In this document: in pieces, positions 42,433 through 51,173 of the stretch
How the letters are laid out: each line of letters starts with the position of its first letter
Position numbering within the stretch: the stretch's first letter is position 1
DNA from: Pseudomonadota bacterium
Lineage (GTDB): Bacteria; Myxococcota; Myxococcia; Myxococcales; Myxococcaceae
DNA: 64,000 bases
Assembly: GCA_023423535.1 (NCBI GenBank)
Contig: JAFAFL010000032.1
Span: forward strand, 62,001-126,000
Direction: 5' to 3'
Program-made: the position numbers and the translations under genes
The notes under the pieces: model-generated
The model's input: the letters and a program-made list of their open reading frames with translations, nothing else
What the model was told of the DNA's origin: nothing
The model's database searches: none

Positions 42433-43860
42433 ATGCGACGCGCGAAAATCGTCTGTACCCTCGGCCCCTCTTCGTACGACCAGGACACCCTCGAGCGGCT
42501 CGTCGCCGCCGGCATGGACGTGGCCCGGTTGAACTTCTCCCACGGCTCGCACGAGCAGCACGCGGAGGCGATCAAGAAGATCCGCGCCGCTTCGCTGAAG
42601 GTGCGCAAAGCGGTGGGCATCCTCCAGGACCTGCAGGGTCCGAAGATCCGCACCGGGCGCTTCACCACCGGCTCCACGCTCCTGAAGGAGGGCGCGGAGT
42701 TCATGATCACCACCGACGAGACGGTGCCGGGGGACGACCTCATCGTCTCCACCACGTACCCGCATCTCGCGGCGGACGTGAACCCGGGCGACACCATCCT
42801 GCTCGACGACGGACTGCTCGAGCTGCGGGTGACGAGCACGGACAAGAAGCAGTTGGTGCGCACCCAGGTCATCCACGGCGGCGTGTTGAAGAACAACAAG
42901 GGCATCAACCTGCCGGGCGTGGCGCTGCGCGCGGAGGCGCTGACGCCGAAGGACCGCGAGGACCTCATCTTCGGCCTCAGCGTCGGCATCGACTACTGCG
43001 CGCTGTCGTTCGTGCGGCAGCCGTCGGACCTCGATGCCGCGCGCGAGGCGATGGCGGAGGCGGGCCGGCAGGTGCCGATCATCGCCAAGCTGGAGAAGCC
43101 GGAGGCCATCGCGCGGCTGGACGCGATCCTCGACAAGACGGACGGCGTGATGGTGGCGCGCGGTGACCTCGGCGTGGAGATCCCGCCGGAAGAGGTGCCG
43201 TCGATCCAGAAGGACATCATCCGCCGGGCGAACGCGCGAAGGCTGCCGGTGATCGTCGCCACGCAGATGCTGAACTCGATGATCGACAACCCGCGGCCCA
43301 CGCGCGCCGAGGCCTCCGACGTGGCCAACGCGGTCTATGACGGCGCGGACGCGGTGATGCTCTCGGGCGAGACCGCCAGCGGCAAGTACCCGCTGGAGTC
43401 GGTGCAGATGATGGACCGCATCCTCCTCGCCGCCGAGTCGTCGATGCGCGTGGCCGGGACGCGGATGATCAGCGATCCGGTGAGCATCCCCGCCTCGTTC
43501 CCCGAGACCATCGCCGGCATCGCCTGCCGTGCGGCGCGTGAGTCGGGGGCGACGCTGATTGCCGCGTTCACGCTGGGTGGCATGACCGCGCGGCTGCTGT
43601 CGCACTTCCGGCCGGGCGTGCCGATCATCGCCTTCAGCCCGAACCAGGAGGTCCGCCGGAAGCTCGCGCTCCTGTGGGGCGTGGTCCCGCGCGTGCTCGA
43701 GCCGATCAGCGACACCGAGTCGATGGTGAAGCGCGTGGAGGAAGAGCTGCTCGCGCGTGGGCTGGTGGCGAAGGGCGACCGCGTGGTGATCGTCTTCGGC
43801 GCGCCGGTGGGCCAGCCGGGGAAGATCAACAGCCTGCGGCTGCACACCGTCACCGGCTAG
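42433..43860 (+). CDS. pyk: Pyruvate kinase
   Basis: A 475-aa protein from ATG 42433. It transfers phosphate from phosphoenolpyruvate to ADP in glycolysis. Seen: RAKIVCTLGPSS, NFSHG, active-site Lys region IIAKLEKPEAI, metal site DGVMVARGDLGVEIP and PTRAEASDVANAVYDGADAVMLSGETASGKYP, a very complete match. The C-terminal regulatory domain ends in VVIVFGAPVGQPG. It is convergent with the HD-GYP gene, with a 33-nt gap. Confidence 0.96.
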   Translation: MRRAKIVCTLGPSSYDQDTLERLVAAGMDVARLNFSHGSHEQHAEAIKKIRAASLKVRKAVGILQDLQGPKIRTGRFTTGSTLLKEGAEFMITTDETVPGDDLIVSTTYPHLAADVNPGDTILLDDGLLELRVTSTDKKQLVRTQVIHGGVLKNNKGINLPGVALRAEALTPKDREDLIFGLSVGIDYCALSFVRQPSDLDAAREAMAEAGRQVPIIAKLEKPEAIARLDAILDKTDGVMVARGDLGVEIPPEEVPSIQKDIIRRANARRLPVIVATQMLNSMIDNPRPTRAEASDVANAVYDGADAVMLSGETASGKYPLESVQMMDRILLAAESSMRVAGTRMISDPVSIPASFPETIAGIACRAARESGATLIAAFTLGGMTARLLSHFRPGVPIIAFSPNQEVRRKLALLWGVVPRVLEPISDTESMVKRVEEELLARGLVAKGDRVVIVFGAPVGQPGKINSLRLHTVTG

Positions 43861-43893
43861 TCCGGGCAACAGGCCTCGGCCGTCTGGCCGGGG

Positions 43894-45426
43894 CTACTTC
43901 AGCCCCAACGCGCGGCGAGGGATCTCCGCTTCGACGAAGACCCGGAGCAGCTCGCCGTCCACCTGACCGGCCTTCGCCTCCTGATGGAGGATGTCGAGCG
44001 CGAGCGTCACCGGCACGGCCTTCTTGTAGGGCCGGTCGGAGGCGGTGAGCGCGTCGAAGATGTCGCTGATGGCCATCATCTTCGACTGCACGGGGATCTG
44101 CCGGTCGGGGATGGCGCGCGGGTAGCCGTTGCCGTTGAGCTTCTCGTGGTGCGCGTAGGCGATCTCCGGGACGTTGCGCAGGCTGCGCGTCCAGGGGATC
44201 TGCGTGAGGAACTTGAAGGTGTGCTCGACGTGGCTCTCGATCTCGAGGCGCTCCTCCTTCGAGAGCGAGCCCTTCGGGATGCTGAGCTTCTGAACTTCGC
44301 CCTCGGTCAGCAGCGGGCGCGGCGCGCGGCGCGAGTCTTCGAAGGTCACGTGTGACAGCTCGGAGAGGCGCTCGAAGCCGCCCTGCGCGAGCACGGTGGG
44401 ACGGTTGCAGGTGAGGACGAACTCGAAGAACGCGTCGAGCTCCGCGAGTTCACGTGAGAGGCGCTCCTCTTCCTCCGCGTCCACGTCCGCGAAGGACTCG
44501 GGTCCCATGGTTCTTACGCGTTGGAGCCGCCGCTCGTAGCTGCGCAGGCGGCGGTCCTGACGCGCGAGCTCGAAGCGCGCGCGCATCAGGTCGAGCTCGT
44601 GCGGGTAGAGCTTCTCTGCCTTCACCAGCACTGGCTCGCGCACGCCGACCTTGCCGAAGTCGTGCAGCAGGGACGCGTAGCGGAGCTCCTGCAGCTCCGC
44701 GCCGCTGAAGCGGAGGTTCGCGTAGGGCCCGCGCTCCAGGCGCTCCAACGTGGTGGCCAGCGAGACGGTGAGGTCCGCCACGCGGCCGGAGTGACCGGCG
44801 GTCGTCGGATCGCGCGACTCGATGGCGACGACGGACGCGGCGACGAAGCCTTCGAAGAGCCGGTTGATCTCGTCGTGGAGCAGCGCGTTCTCGATCGCCA
44901 CCGCGGCCTGGCCGCCGAGGACCATCAAGAGTTCGGCGTCGTCGTCGGTGAAGGAGGTGCCGTCGGTCTTGTTCAGCGCCTGCAGCACGCCGGTCACTTC
45001 TCCCGCGGCGTCGCGCATGGGCACGCAGAGCAGCGAGCGGGTGCGGAAGCCCGAGGCGTCGTCGAAGGAGCGGTTGAAGCGCTCGTCTTCGTAGGCGTCC
45101 GCGAGGTTCAGCACCGAGCCGGTCTGCGCCACCGCGCCGGCGATGCCCTGGCCGTTCTTCACCCGGATCTCGCTCGCGGTGCCCTGCGCGACCTTCGACC
45201 ACAGCTCGTCCCGGTCGCGGTCGAGCACGAAGAGCGAGCAGCGTTCCGCCTCGACCACCCGCGCGGCCTGCGACAGGATGAGCGGGAGGAGCTGGTCGAG
45301 GTGACGCTCGGCGGTCATCGCCTGCGCGACCTCGAGGATGGACTGAAGCTTCTGCTCGCGCTTCGACGGAGAGGCCTGCGCCGGCGCGGCAGGCGAGGCG
45401 GACGGGACGGGAGCCTGAGCGTTCAT
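43894..45426 (-). CDS. GAF-domain protein with HD-GYP-type phosphodiesterase domain
   Basis: A 510-aa protein from ATG 45426. The N-terminal GAF domain (about 35-190) shows AARVVEAERCSLFVLDRDR and LCVPMRDAAGEVTGVLQALNK. The HD-GYP part follows: TTAGHSGRVADL, LLHDFGKVGV and HHEKLNGNGYP. Between the HD and HHE motifs there are about 130 extra residues (Arg/Glu-rich coiled and a LTEGEVQKL stretch). HD-GYP enzymes degrade cyclic di-GMP. The start codon overlaps that of the divergent MBL gene. Confidence 0.85.
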   Translation of the reverse strand: MNAQAPVPSASPAAPAQASPSKREQKLQSILEVAQAMTAERHLDQLLPLILSQAARVVEAERCSLFVLDRDRDELWSKVAQGTASEIRVKNGQGIAGAVAQTGSVLNLADAYEDERFNRSFDDASGFRTRSLLCVPMRDAAGEVTGVLQALNKTDGTSFTDDDAELLMVLGGQAAVAIENALLHDEINRLFEGFVAASVVAIESRDPTTAGHSGRVADLTVSLATTLERLERGPYANLRFSGAELQELRYASLLHDFGKVGVREPVLVKAEKLYPHELDLMRARFELARQDRRLRSYERRLQRVRTMGPESFADVDAEEEERLSRELAELDAFFEFVLTCNRPTVLAQGGFERLSELSHVTFEDSRRAPRPLLTEGEVQKLSIPKGSLSKEERLEIESHVEHTFKFLTQIPWTRSLRNVPEIAYAHHEKLNGNGYPRAIPDRQIPVQSKMMAISDIFDALTASDRPYKKAVPVTLALDILHQEAKAGQVDGELLRVFVEAEIPRRALGLK

Positions 45427-46471
45427 GACTGACAGAGCCGAAACGGTATCACGGAGACTGCGCGCGACCCTCCGCGTGGCCCTGCCCGCGACGATGTGTG
45501 CGTTGATGCTCGCCTGTGGAGCGGGCGCGTTCCTGCACATGGAGCGCAGGCCGATCGACGACGGCGTGCGCGTGTGGCTCGGCGGTGGCGGCAACAGCAC
45601 CGTGATCGTCGATGGCGGCGGCGCGCTGCTGGTGGATCCGAAGATGCTCGGCTTCTCGCGGCGGCTGCGCGCGGAGGTGGAAGGGGAGCTCGGCCGGCAG
45701 GTGCGGCGGATGGTGCTCACGCACTCACACGGCGACCACGCGGGCGGCGCGGGCGAGTTCCGGCACGCGGGCGCGGTGATGGTGCATCCCCGAACGCGCG
45801 CGCGGTTGATGGCGGAGGACGGGACCTGCGGCGCCGCGGGTGAGCGCGTGGAGGCGAAAGGTCCCCCGGGCTTCGATCCACCGAGGCAGCCGCTCTTCGA
45901 GGGCGCGCGGGGCAGCACGGCGAGGCCGCTGTGCGCGTTGCCGTACGTGGAGGTCTCGCGCGAGGTCTCGCTGCTGGTGGGCGGCGAGGAGGTGCGCGTG
46001 TGGCATCCGGGGGTGGGGCACACGGATGGAGATCTGGTGGCGCTGCTGCCCGCGCGCGCGCTGCTGGTGGCCGGAGACCTCGTGCTCAACGGCTACTTGC
46101 CGCGGATCGATGACGAGGCGGGAGGAGATCCGCTCGCGTTCGGCCGCACGCTCGATGCGGTGCTGGAGTTGCCGTTCGAGCGCGTGGTGCCCGGGCATGG
46201 AGAGCTCGGCGACCGGGAGATCGTGGAGCGCACCCGGACCTACCTGAAGGGGTTGGAGGAGGACGTGCGGCGAGCGCGGGCGGAGGGGCTCGGCGAGGAC
46301 GCGGCGGCGAAGAGCGTCGGGCTGCGGCCGGAGGTCGAGGCGTGGGGCTGGCGCTTCATCCCCGGCGAGGGGCAGGCGGGCAACGTGCGACTGATGTGGC
46401 GGGCGCTCGAGCGCGAGGCGAGGGCGGGCGGGCAATCTGGAGCCGCTGGCGCTTTGGAGTCGGGAGGATAA
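45425..46471 (+). CDS. Exported MBL-fold metallo-hydrolase
   Basis: A 348-aa protein. The signal-like N-terminus (RRLRATLRVALPATMCALMLACG) has lipobox LLAC-like LMLAC, suggesting a lipoprotein. The metal site is HSHGDHAGG (HxHxDH). GVGHTDGDLVALLPARALLVAGDLVLNG and VVPGHGELG follow, the pattern of class B beta-lactamase-like or glyoxalase II hydrolases. Substrate is unknown. ATG 45425 shares CATG with the divergent HD-GYP start; an internal ATG at 45494 would lose the basic leader. It is followed by rpe with a 10-nt gap. Confidence 0.82.
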   Translation: MTDRAETVSRRLRATLRVALPATMCALMLACGAGAFLHMERRPIDDGVRVWLGGGGNSTVIVDGGGALLVDPKMLGFSRRLRAEVEGELGRQVRRMVLTHSHGDHAGGAGEFRHAGAVMVHPRTRARLMAEDGTCGAAGERVEAKGPPGFDPPRQPLFEGARGSTARPLCALPYVEVSREVSLLVGGEEVRVWHPGVGHTDGDLVALLPARALLVAGDLVLNGYLPRIDDEAGGDPLAFGRTLDAVLELPFERVVPGHGELGDREIVERTRTYLKGLEEDVRRARAEGLGEDAAAKSVGLRPEVEAWGWRFIPGEGQAGNVRLMWRALEREARAGGQSGAAGALESGG

Positions 46472-46481
46472 GAAGCGCCGC

Positions 46482-47144
46482 ATGACTGCGCGCCGTGTGA
46501 TCGTTGCTCCCTCGATCCTGTCCTGCGACTTCGGTCGCCTCGCCGAGGAGGTCCGCGCGATCGAAGCCGCGGGCGCGGACTGGGTGCACGTGGACGTGAT
46601 GGACGGCCGCTTCGTGCCGAACATCACGCTCGGGCCGGTGATCGTGGAGGCCGTGCGCCGGGCGACGACGCTGCCGCTCGACGTGCACCTGATGATCGTG
46701 GAGCCGGAGCGCTACGTGGAGCAGTTCGCGAAGGCGGGCGCGAGCGTGCTCACCGTGCATGTAGAGGCCTCGCCGCACCTTCACCGGACGCTGCAGCAGA
46801 TCCGCGCCGCGGGAGCTCGGCCGGCGGTGGTGCTCAATCCTTCGACGCCGGTCAGCGCGGTGGAGGAGGTGCTCGACGAGGTGGACCTGGTGCTGGTGAT
46901 GAGCGTGAACCCGGGCTTCGGCGGGCAGAGCTTCATCCCTCGCGCGATCGAGAAGGTGCGCAGGCTGCGCGCGCTCGCCGACGCACGCGGGCTGACGAAG
47001 CTGCACATCGAGGTCGATGGCGGGATCAACGCGCAGACCGCGCCGCAGGTGATCGCCGCCGGTGCGGACGTGCTCGTGGCGGGCAGCGCGGTGTTCGGCG
47101 CGAAGAGCTACGCCCAGGCCATCCGCGACATCCGCGGGAGCTGA
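46482..47144 (+). CDS. rpe: Ribulose-phosphate 3-epimerase
   Basis: A 220-aa TIM-barrel enzyme that interconverts ribulose-5-phosphate and xylulose-5-phosphate in the pentose phosphate pathway. The sequence shows VAPSILSCDFGRL, VHVDVMDGRFVPNITLGP, LPLDVHLMIVEPERY, VMSVNPGFGGQSFIP and IEVDGGINAQTA, all complete. Metal-binding His, Asp residues are intact in VHVDVMDG, LDVHLM and IEVDGG. It lies 10 nt after the MBL gene. Confidence 0.96.
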   Translation: MTARRVIVAPSILSCDFGRLAEEVRAIEAAGADWVHVDVMDGRFVPNITLGPVIVEAVRRATTLPLDVHLMIVEPERYVEQFAKAGASVLTVHVEASPHLHRTLQQIRAAGARPAVVLNPSTPVSAVEEVLDEVDLVLVMSVNPGFGGQSFIPRAIEKVRRLRALADARGLTKLHIEVDGGINAQTAPQVIAAGADVLVAGSAVFGAKSYAQAIRDIRGS

Positions 47145-47184
47145 GTCGTTTTTCGTCTGACCGCTGCGGCCGGGCCGCGCGTGG

Positions 47185-47616
47185 CTAGGCCGCGGAGGCG
47201 ATCGCGCCGCCGCCGTCGTCGTGAGGACCGCGGGAGCCTCCCGCTCGCTCGTGCGCGAGGCGCGAGATGCGGATCATGAACGTCGGGTCCACCGGCTTCG
47301 TCTGGTAGTCGTCCGCGCCCAGCTGCAGGCAGAGCGTGCGGGTGAACTGATCGTCGTTTCCGGAGAGCACCACCACCGCGGTGTCCTTCGTCTCGGGATC
47401 GCGCTTCAGCTGGGCGAGCAGATCGCGACCGTCGATGCGCTGGTTGATGTCGAGAATGACCACCTCGGGGCGGTGCGCGCGGACGAGCTCGAGCACGCGC
47501 TCCGACGAGGTGTCGCTGAGGAAGTCGAGACCCTCACGGCGAGCCTGCCGCGCGAGGGCGGAGACCATCAGGGGTTCGTCGTCGCTGATCAGAACGGTGG
47601 GACGCGGGCGTGGCAT
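47185..47616 (-). CDS. Single-domain response regulator (REC)
   Basis: A 143-aa protein from ATG 47616 (an ATG at 47649 would add 11 residues). It is a receiver with acidic pair in VLISDDEPLM, phospho-Asp in VVILDINQRIDG, Thr/Ser in VVVLSGNDD and Lys in DYQTKPVD. No output domain is present; the tail is Gly/Asp-rich. It probably acts through another protein. The kinase partner is not adjacent. It is convergent with rpe. Confidence 0.85.
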   Translation of the reverse strand: MPRPRPTVLISDDEPLMVSALARQARREGLDFLSDTSSERVLELVRAHRPEVVILDINQRIDGRDLLAQLKRDPETKDTAVVVLSGNDDQFTRTLCLQLGADDYQTKPVDPTFMIRISRLAHERAGGSRGPHDDGGGAIASAA

Positions 47617-47849
47617 GACAGGGGCGCGCCAGAGCAAAGCCTGATCCATGTGCCAAGTGTCTGACAAGACTGCAAATTCATCCTTGAGGGGGAGGGTCAT
47701 CCGCGCGGATCGGGTAGGTCCAGCCTCTATCGGCCGGAGGGCGGGCGGGCGCGGCGCAGGAGTGAGGGGCGGGCAGATCCTTCGTTGACTCAGGGTGGGA
47801 CGCGGGATAGATACCGCGTCCGTTTCGGCGGGACCTACAGCACCAATAT

Positions 47850-47923
47850 CGGGGAGTGGCTCAGCTTGGTAGAGCACCTGGTTCGGGACCAGGGGGTCGC
47901 AGGTTCAAATCCTGTCTCCCCGA
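47850..47923 (+). tRNA. tRNA-Pro (anticodon CGG)
   Basis: A 74-nt tRNA with all arms visible by eye: acceptor CGGGGAG/CTCCCCG with discriminator A, D-arm with GGCTCAGCTTGGTAGAGC, anticodon stem CCTGG/CCAGG around loop TTCGGGA (anticodon CGG), and T-arm GCAGGTTCAAATCCTGT. CCA is not encoded; the sequence continues CAGACTG. Confidence 0.93.
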
Positions 47924-47929
47924 CAGACT

Positions 47930-47966
47930 GAAGCCCTCGGATCCATTCATTGGGTCCGGGGGCTTC
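47930..47966 (+). terminator. Hairpin after the tRNA gene
   Basis: GAAGCCCTCGGATCC pairs with GGGTCCGGGGGCTTC around loop ATTCATT, 7 nt after the tRNA. The tail is GGCTTTCGGG, with a short T run. Confidence 0.65.
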
Positions 47967-47991
47967 GGCTTTCGGGCGTAGAGTTCCGGCC

Positions 47992-48363
47992 ATGAGACTT
48001 CTGCTCGCGGTCGTCTGCCTCTCGCTCTCCGTCTCCGTCGGTTGCAGCGCGCGGATGAAGGGGAGCGACGTCCCGTCCGCCTCCGAGGCCAACGATGTTT
48101 CTGCGCGGGCGCACGCGGCGGTGGCGGCCGGCGCGCTGCTGCTCGATGTGCGCTCTCCCGAGGAGTTCGCCGAGGGCCACCTCGAAGGCGCGGTGAACAT
48201 CCCGGTGGACGAGCTGCCCCAGCGGATGGAGGAGCTGGGCCCGCCGGAGCGCGAGGTCGTCGTCTATTGCCGCACCGGTGCCCGGAGTTCGCGTGCCGCG
48301 GAGCTGCTGAAGGCCAACGGCCACGAGCGCGTCATCCTGCTCGGTCCGATGAGTGCGTGGTGA
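47992..48363 (+). CDS. Rhodanese-domain lipoprotein
   Basis: A 123-aa protein from ATG 47992. The lipoprotein signal ends SVGC (Cys18). The rhodanese domain starts DVSARAHAAVAAGALLLDVRSPEEFAEGHL and has the active-site loop VVYCRTGARSSRAAELL with the catalytic Cys in CRTGAR. It transfers sulfane sulfur or acts as a thiol-linked envelope protein. It follows the tRNA and its hairpin and is convergent with the antitoxin-like gene. Confidence 0.85.
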   Translation: MRLLLAVVCLSLSVSVGCSARMKGSDVPSASEANDVSARAHAAVAAGALLLDVRSPEEFAEGHLEGAVNIPVDELPQRMEELGPPEREVVVYCRTGARSSRAAELLKANGHERVILLGPMSAW

Positions 48364-48384
48364 GGGGACGACGGGTCGCCGCGT

Positions 48385-48861
48385 TCAAAGCTCCACGTGC
48401 ATGGGCTCCGACGGCAGCCGAGGTGCACGGAGCGCCTTGAGCTGGTCCGCCGTCCGAGTGCCGCCCTCGATCCGATCGCGGATGAGGTCACGAACCACGA
48501 CCAGCGCCTTGAGGTCGATCTCCCGGCGGTCATTCTCCCAGTGCGAGATCGTCTCCGGCGTCACGTCGAGCAGCTCGGCGAGGTCGACGGCGCGCATGCC
48601 CAGCGCCTTCCGCGCAAAGCGAAGGATTCCTCCCGCCCGCAGTCCGAGCGCCATCAGCCTTTCGGCAGCCGATAGCTCGAAGCGCTCGAGATCCCCAGCC
48701 GACTCGAAGTGAGTCCCGCACTTCGTGCAGCGCCGGGAAGGAACGTGCGCGAAGACGCCCAGGTCGCGCTCGCGGCCTTCATGCCGGATACGAAGCTCCA
48801 CGGTGACCTTTCGCCGGGCCCGGTCGAACTTCTCGTTGCCGCATGTGGTGCATCGCTGCAT
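48385..48861 (-). CDS. MqsA-like antitoxin: zinc-ribbon plus HTH (XRE)
   Basis: A 158-aa protein. The N-terminal zinc ribbon has two Cys pairs (CTTCGN and CTKCGT). The C-terminal part has an XRE-type helix-turn-helix (GGILRFARKALGMRAVDLAELLDVTPETISHWENDRREI). This is the layout of MqsA-type antitoxins that bind their partner and repress the operon. It starts 12 nt after the DUF4258-like gene, in the toxin-first order seen for MqsRA. Confidence 0.8.
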   Translation of the reverse strand: MQRCTTCGNEKFDRARRKVTVELRIRHEGRERDLGVFAHVPSRRCTKCGTHFESAGDLERFELSAAERLMALGLRAGGILRFARKALGMRAVDLAELLDVTPETISHWENDRREIDLKALVVVRDLIRDRIEGGTRTADQLKALRAPRLPSEPMHVEL

Positions 48862-48873
48862 GGCGTCCTCAAC

Positions 48874-49131
48874 TCAGTACACGGTCACGACAATTAGACC
48901 GTCTTCAACGACGACGACCACCGTGAGGTCGTCTCCATCGAGATCCGGCCCGTCGACCTTCCACCTCTCGTCGGGCTGCGCCGCGGCCGCTCGCGCGTTC
49001 TCGAGGGCATGCCGGAGATCGCCGAACTGCACTCGACGTTGCCGCATCCGCTGCGCTGCGTGGTCCACCACATCGATGCGCCCCGCCCGAGCAAGGCCCC
49101 GGATGGCCTCGAGAGCCTCCGCCCCTGTCAT
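48874..49131 (-). CDS. DUF4258-like putative toxin
   Basis: An 85-aa protein from ATG 49131. It has VVDHAAQRMRQRRVQFGDL (the H-x-x-x-R-M-x-x-R core of DUF4258) and ends LTVVVVVEDGLIVVTVY. DUF4258 proteins are found in type II toxin-antitoxin loci and are thought to be RelE-like RNases. The toxic activity is inferred from the neighbouring antitoxin and has not been shown. Confidence 0.75.
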   Translation of the reverse strand: MTGAEALEAIRGLARAGRIDVVDHAAQRMRQRRVQFGDLRHALENARAAAAQPDERWKVDGPDLDGDDLTVVVVVEDGLIVVTVY

Positions 49132-49266
49132 TGAAACAGGGTAGGGGCCACTTGATATTTCTTCAACCGGGCTGGGCGCGCGCCGGCACCGTGCGCTTTC
49201 TCACCGTCCGAGAAAATCGCACAGGGCCCGCGCAACTGGGTGGATGTGGGTCTCGATGATGCCCAC

Positions 49267-50508
49267 ATGAGCGCAGGCACCCTCTCCGGTCTCTCGTCGA
49301 AGGTCACCGCCTCCTCCACTGCGGCCGCGGCCGCTCCGGCGTCCACCTCGTCGATCCGGCAGGCGGAGAAGATCCTCCGGGCGGCTGGCTACGACCCGGG
49401 GAAGGTGGATGGGGTGCCGACCGCCGGCTTCCGCGACGCGCTGCGGACCTTCCAGAAGGCGTGGGGGCTGCCGGCGACGGGCGTGCTCGACGGGGCGTCG
49501 CTCTCGGCGCTGAAGAAGATGGCGCAGAGGCGCGAGGGCCGCAGCGAAGCGTTCGTCACGCTCGGAATGAAGGGCGCGGGGGTAGAGCAGGTCGAGCGCC
49601 GGCTCGCGCGGCTCGGGTACGACGTGGGCAAGGTCGATGGCGTGTTCTCGCGCTCGACCTTCGAAGCGGTGAAGGCCTTCAAGCGCGACACGCCGAAGCT
49701 CGGCAACGAGTCGGGGAGCCTCGGACGGCCCGGACAGGACGCGCTGGCGCAGGCGATCGAGAAGCTCGGCGGCGGGAAGGGCGACAAGGGCAAGGACGCG
49801 AACGTGCGCGCGGTCACCTTCAACTGGCCCTCCCGCTACAAGAAGGGCGGCGAGGCGGCGGACGAGAAGCTCTTCGATCGCGTGGCGGCGCAGGCGGACG
49901 TGCTCGGGTTCGCCGAGTTCAGCTGGGGCCACGAGAAGATCACCGACAACGAGAAGGCGTGGTCCTTCTACAACCCGAACCCGAAGGGCGACGGTGACGG
50001 AGACCGCGTGGGCCAGGTGCTCGCGTGGCGGAAGGACAAGTTCAACCTCGTGGAGCAGGGCACCTCGCCGCTCAGCCCGCCCACCCGCATCCAGTCGAAC
50101 GCCGCGGGGCCCACGGTGCATCGGGGCAAGCACATCGTCTGGGCGAAGCTGCGCCACAAGGAGACCGGCGAGCTGTGGACGGTGGCGGTGGTGCACTTCG
50201 TTCCCTCGAAGCACCTCGGCGGCGCAGCGGAGAAGCTCTGGCGCAGGCAGCGTGACGCGCTCGCGCAGTGGATGGAGAAGCAGGGGCCGCGCACGCTGGT
50301 GATGGGCGACTTCAACGCGAAGTGGAGCGACGGGATCGCCCAGCCGCTGAAGAAGGTCGCCCGCGCGCAGCACGCGCCCAGCCACGGCAAGCGCGGCATC
50401 GACTGGGTGCTGCGCTCGAAGGATCTGCAGGCGGTGGGCGGCGGCAAGGCGCTGGGCAACGACGGTCAGAGCGACCACCGACCGGTGAAGGGCGTCGTCC
50501 GCGGGTAG
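49267..50508 (+). CDS. Peptidoglycan-binding domains fused to an endonuclease/exonuclease/phosphatase-like domain
   Basis: A 413-aa protein from ATG 49267 (a start at 49240 is the alternative). Two PG_binding_1-type repeats lie at residues 30-85 (AEKILRAAGYDPGKVDGVPT) and 100-150 (GAGVEQVERRLARLGYDVGKVDGVFS). The C-terminal half has an EEP-type fold: VRAVTFNWPSRY, GFAEFSWG, LAWRKDKFNLVEQ, VVHFVPSKHLG, VMGDFNAKW and QSDHRPVKGVV, with the catalytic Asp/Asn/His positions of the family. No signal peptide is visible. It could be a secreted or envelope nuclease/phosphatase that targets walls, for instance of prey. Confidence 0.82.
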   Translation: MSAGTLSGLSSKVTASSTAAAAAPASTSSIRQAEKILRAAGYDPGKVDGVPTAGFRDALRTFQKAWGLPATGVLDGASLSALKKMAQRREGRSEAFVTLGMKGAGVEQVERRLARLGYDVGKVDGVFSRSTFEAVKAFKRDTPKLGNESGSLGRPGQDALAQAIEKLGGGKGDKGKDANVRAVTFNWPSRYKKGGEAADEKLFDRVAAQADVLGFAEFSWGHEKITDNEKAWSFYNPNPKGDGDGDRVGQVLAWRKDKFNLVEQGTSPLSPPTRIQSNAAGPTVHRGKHIVWAKLRHKETGELWTVAVVHFVPSKHLGGAAEKLWRRQRDALAQWMEKQGPRTLVMGDFNAKWSDGIAQPLKKVARAQHAPSHGKRGIDWVLRSKDLQAVGGGKALGNDGQSDHRPVKGVVRG

Positions 50509-50531
50509 CGCCAAAGGCGTAGGCTCGCGGC

Positions 50532-51092
50532 ATGTCCGCGCTCAACTCGTTCGACGCGCTGCTCGAGTCCCACCCGCTGCTGCGCTCGGCGCTGGCGCTC
50601 GCCACAGAAGCACACGAGGGACAGACGCGGCATCACGGGCCGCCCTACATCCTCCATCCCATCTCCGTCGCGCGCCGGCTCTTCGACGCGGCGCCGCAGG
50701 GCGCGCAGCCGGACCTCGAGCTGTGCGCGGCGGGGCTGCTGCACGACGCGCTGGAGGATTCGAAGTCGGTCACGCCCGCGCGCGTCGAAGCGGTGGCGGG
50801 ACCTCGCGTGCTCTCGCTGGTGAGCGCGGTGACGCGGCCGCATGGGGTGGCGAAGGCCGAGTACCTCGCCGGGCTCGCGCGGCATCCGGACCGCGACGTG
50901 CGCCGGCTGAAGATCGCGGACCGCACCGACAACCTCCGGGACCTCGTGCTGCAGTCAGACCGCCGCTTCACCGAGCGCTACGTGAAGGAGACGGAGACCT
51001 TCCTCGTGCCGCTCGCGCAGGAGGTGGGTGGAGCGCTGGAGCGCGAGCTCGTCGCGGCGCTCGAGGCGGCGCACGGGCACCTCGGTCGCTGA
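50532..51092 (+). CDS. HD-domain protein, small alarmone hydrolase-like (MESH1/SpoT type)
   Basis: A 186-aa protein from ATG 50532. It carries the SpoT-hydrolase HD marks: EGQTRHHGPPYILHPISVA (first His), LLHDALEDS (HD pair) and LKIADRTDNLRDL. There is no synthetase or TGS domain, so it fits a standalone hydrolase of ppGpp or related nucleotides. The substrate is inferred from the motifs. It starts 23 nt after the nuclease fusion and is probably cotranscribed with it. Confidence 0.85.
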   Translation: MSALNSFDALLESHPLLRSALALATEAHEGQTRHHGPPYILHPISVARRLFDAAPQGAQPDLELCAAGLLHDALEDSKSVTPARVEAVAGPRVLSLVSAVTRPHGVAKAEYLAGLARHPDRDVRRLKIADRTDNLRDLVLQSDRRFTERYVKETETFLVPLAQEVGGALERELVAALEAAHGHLGR

Positions 51093-51107
51093 GACGCGCT
51101 GAAAAGA

Positions 51108-51142
51108 AGAGCCGCCCGAACCCTGAAGGCTCGGACGGCTCT
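51108..51142. terminator. Hairpin between convergent genes
   Basis: AGAGCCGCCCGA pairs with TCGGACGGCTCT, one mismatch, around an 11-nt loop. It sits between genes ending at 51092 and 51174. There is an A-rich run on the left side (GAAAAGAAG), so it looks intrinsic on minus. Confidence 0.65.
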
Positions 51143-51173
51143 GGACTCAACGGCGAACGCTGAGCCGCGCAGG

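Noticed and set aside
47185..47877. Longer start for the receiver gene at 47877
   Set aside because: It would run through the promoter region and into the tRNA gene, and the added residues do not resemble a domain.
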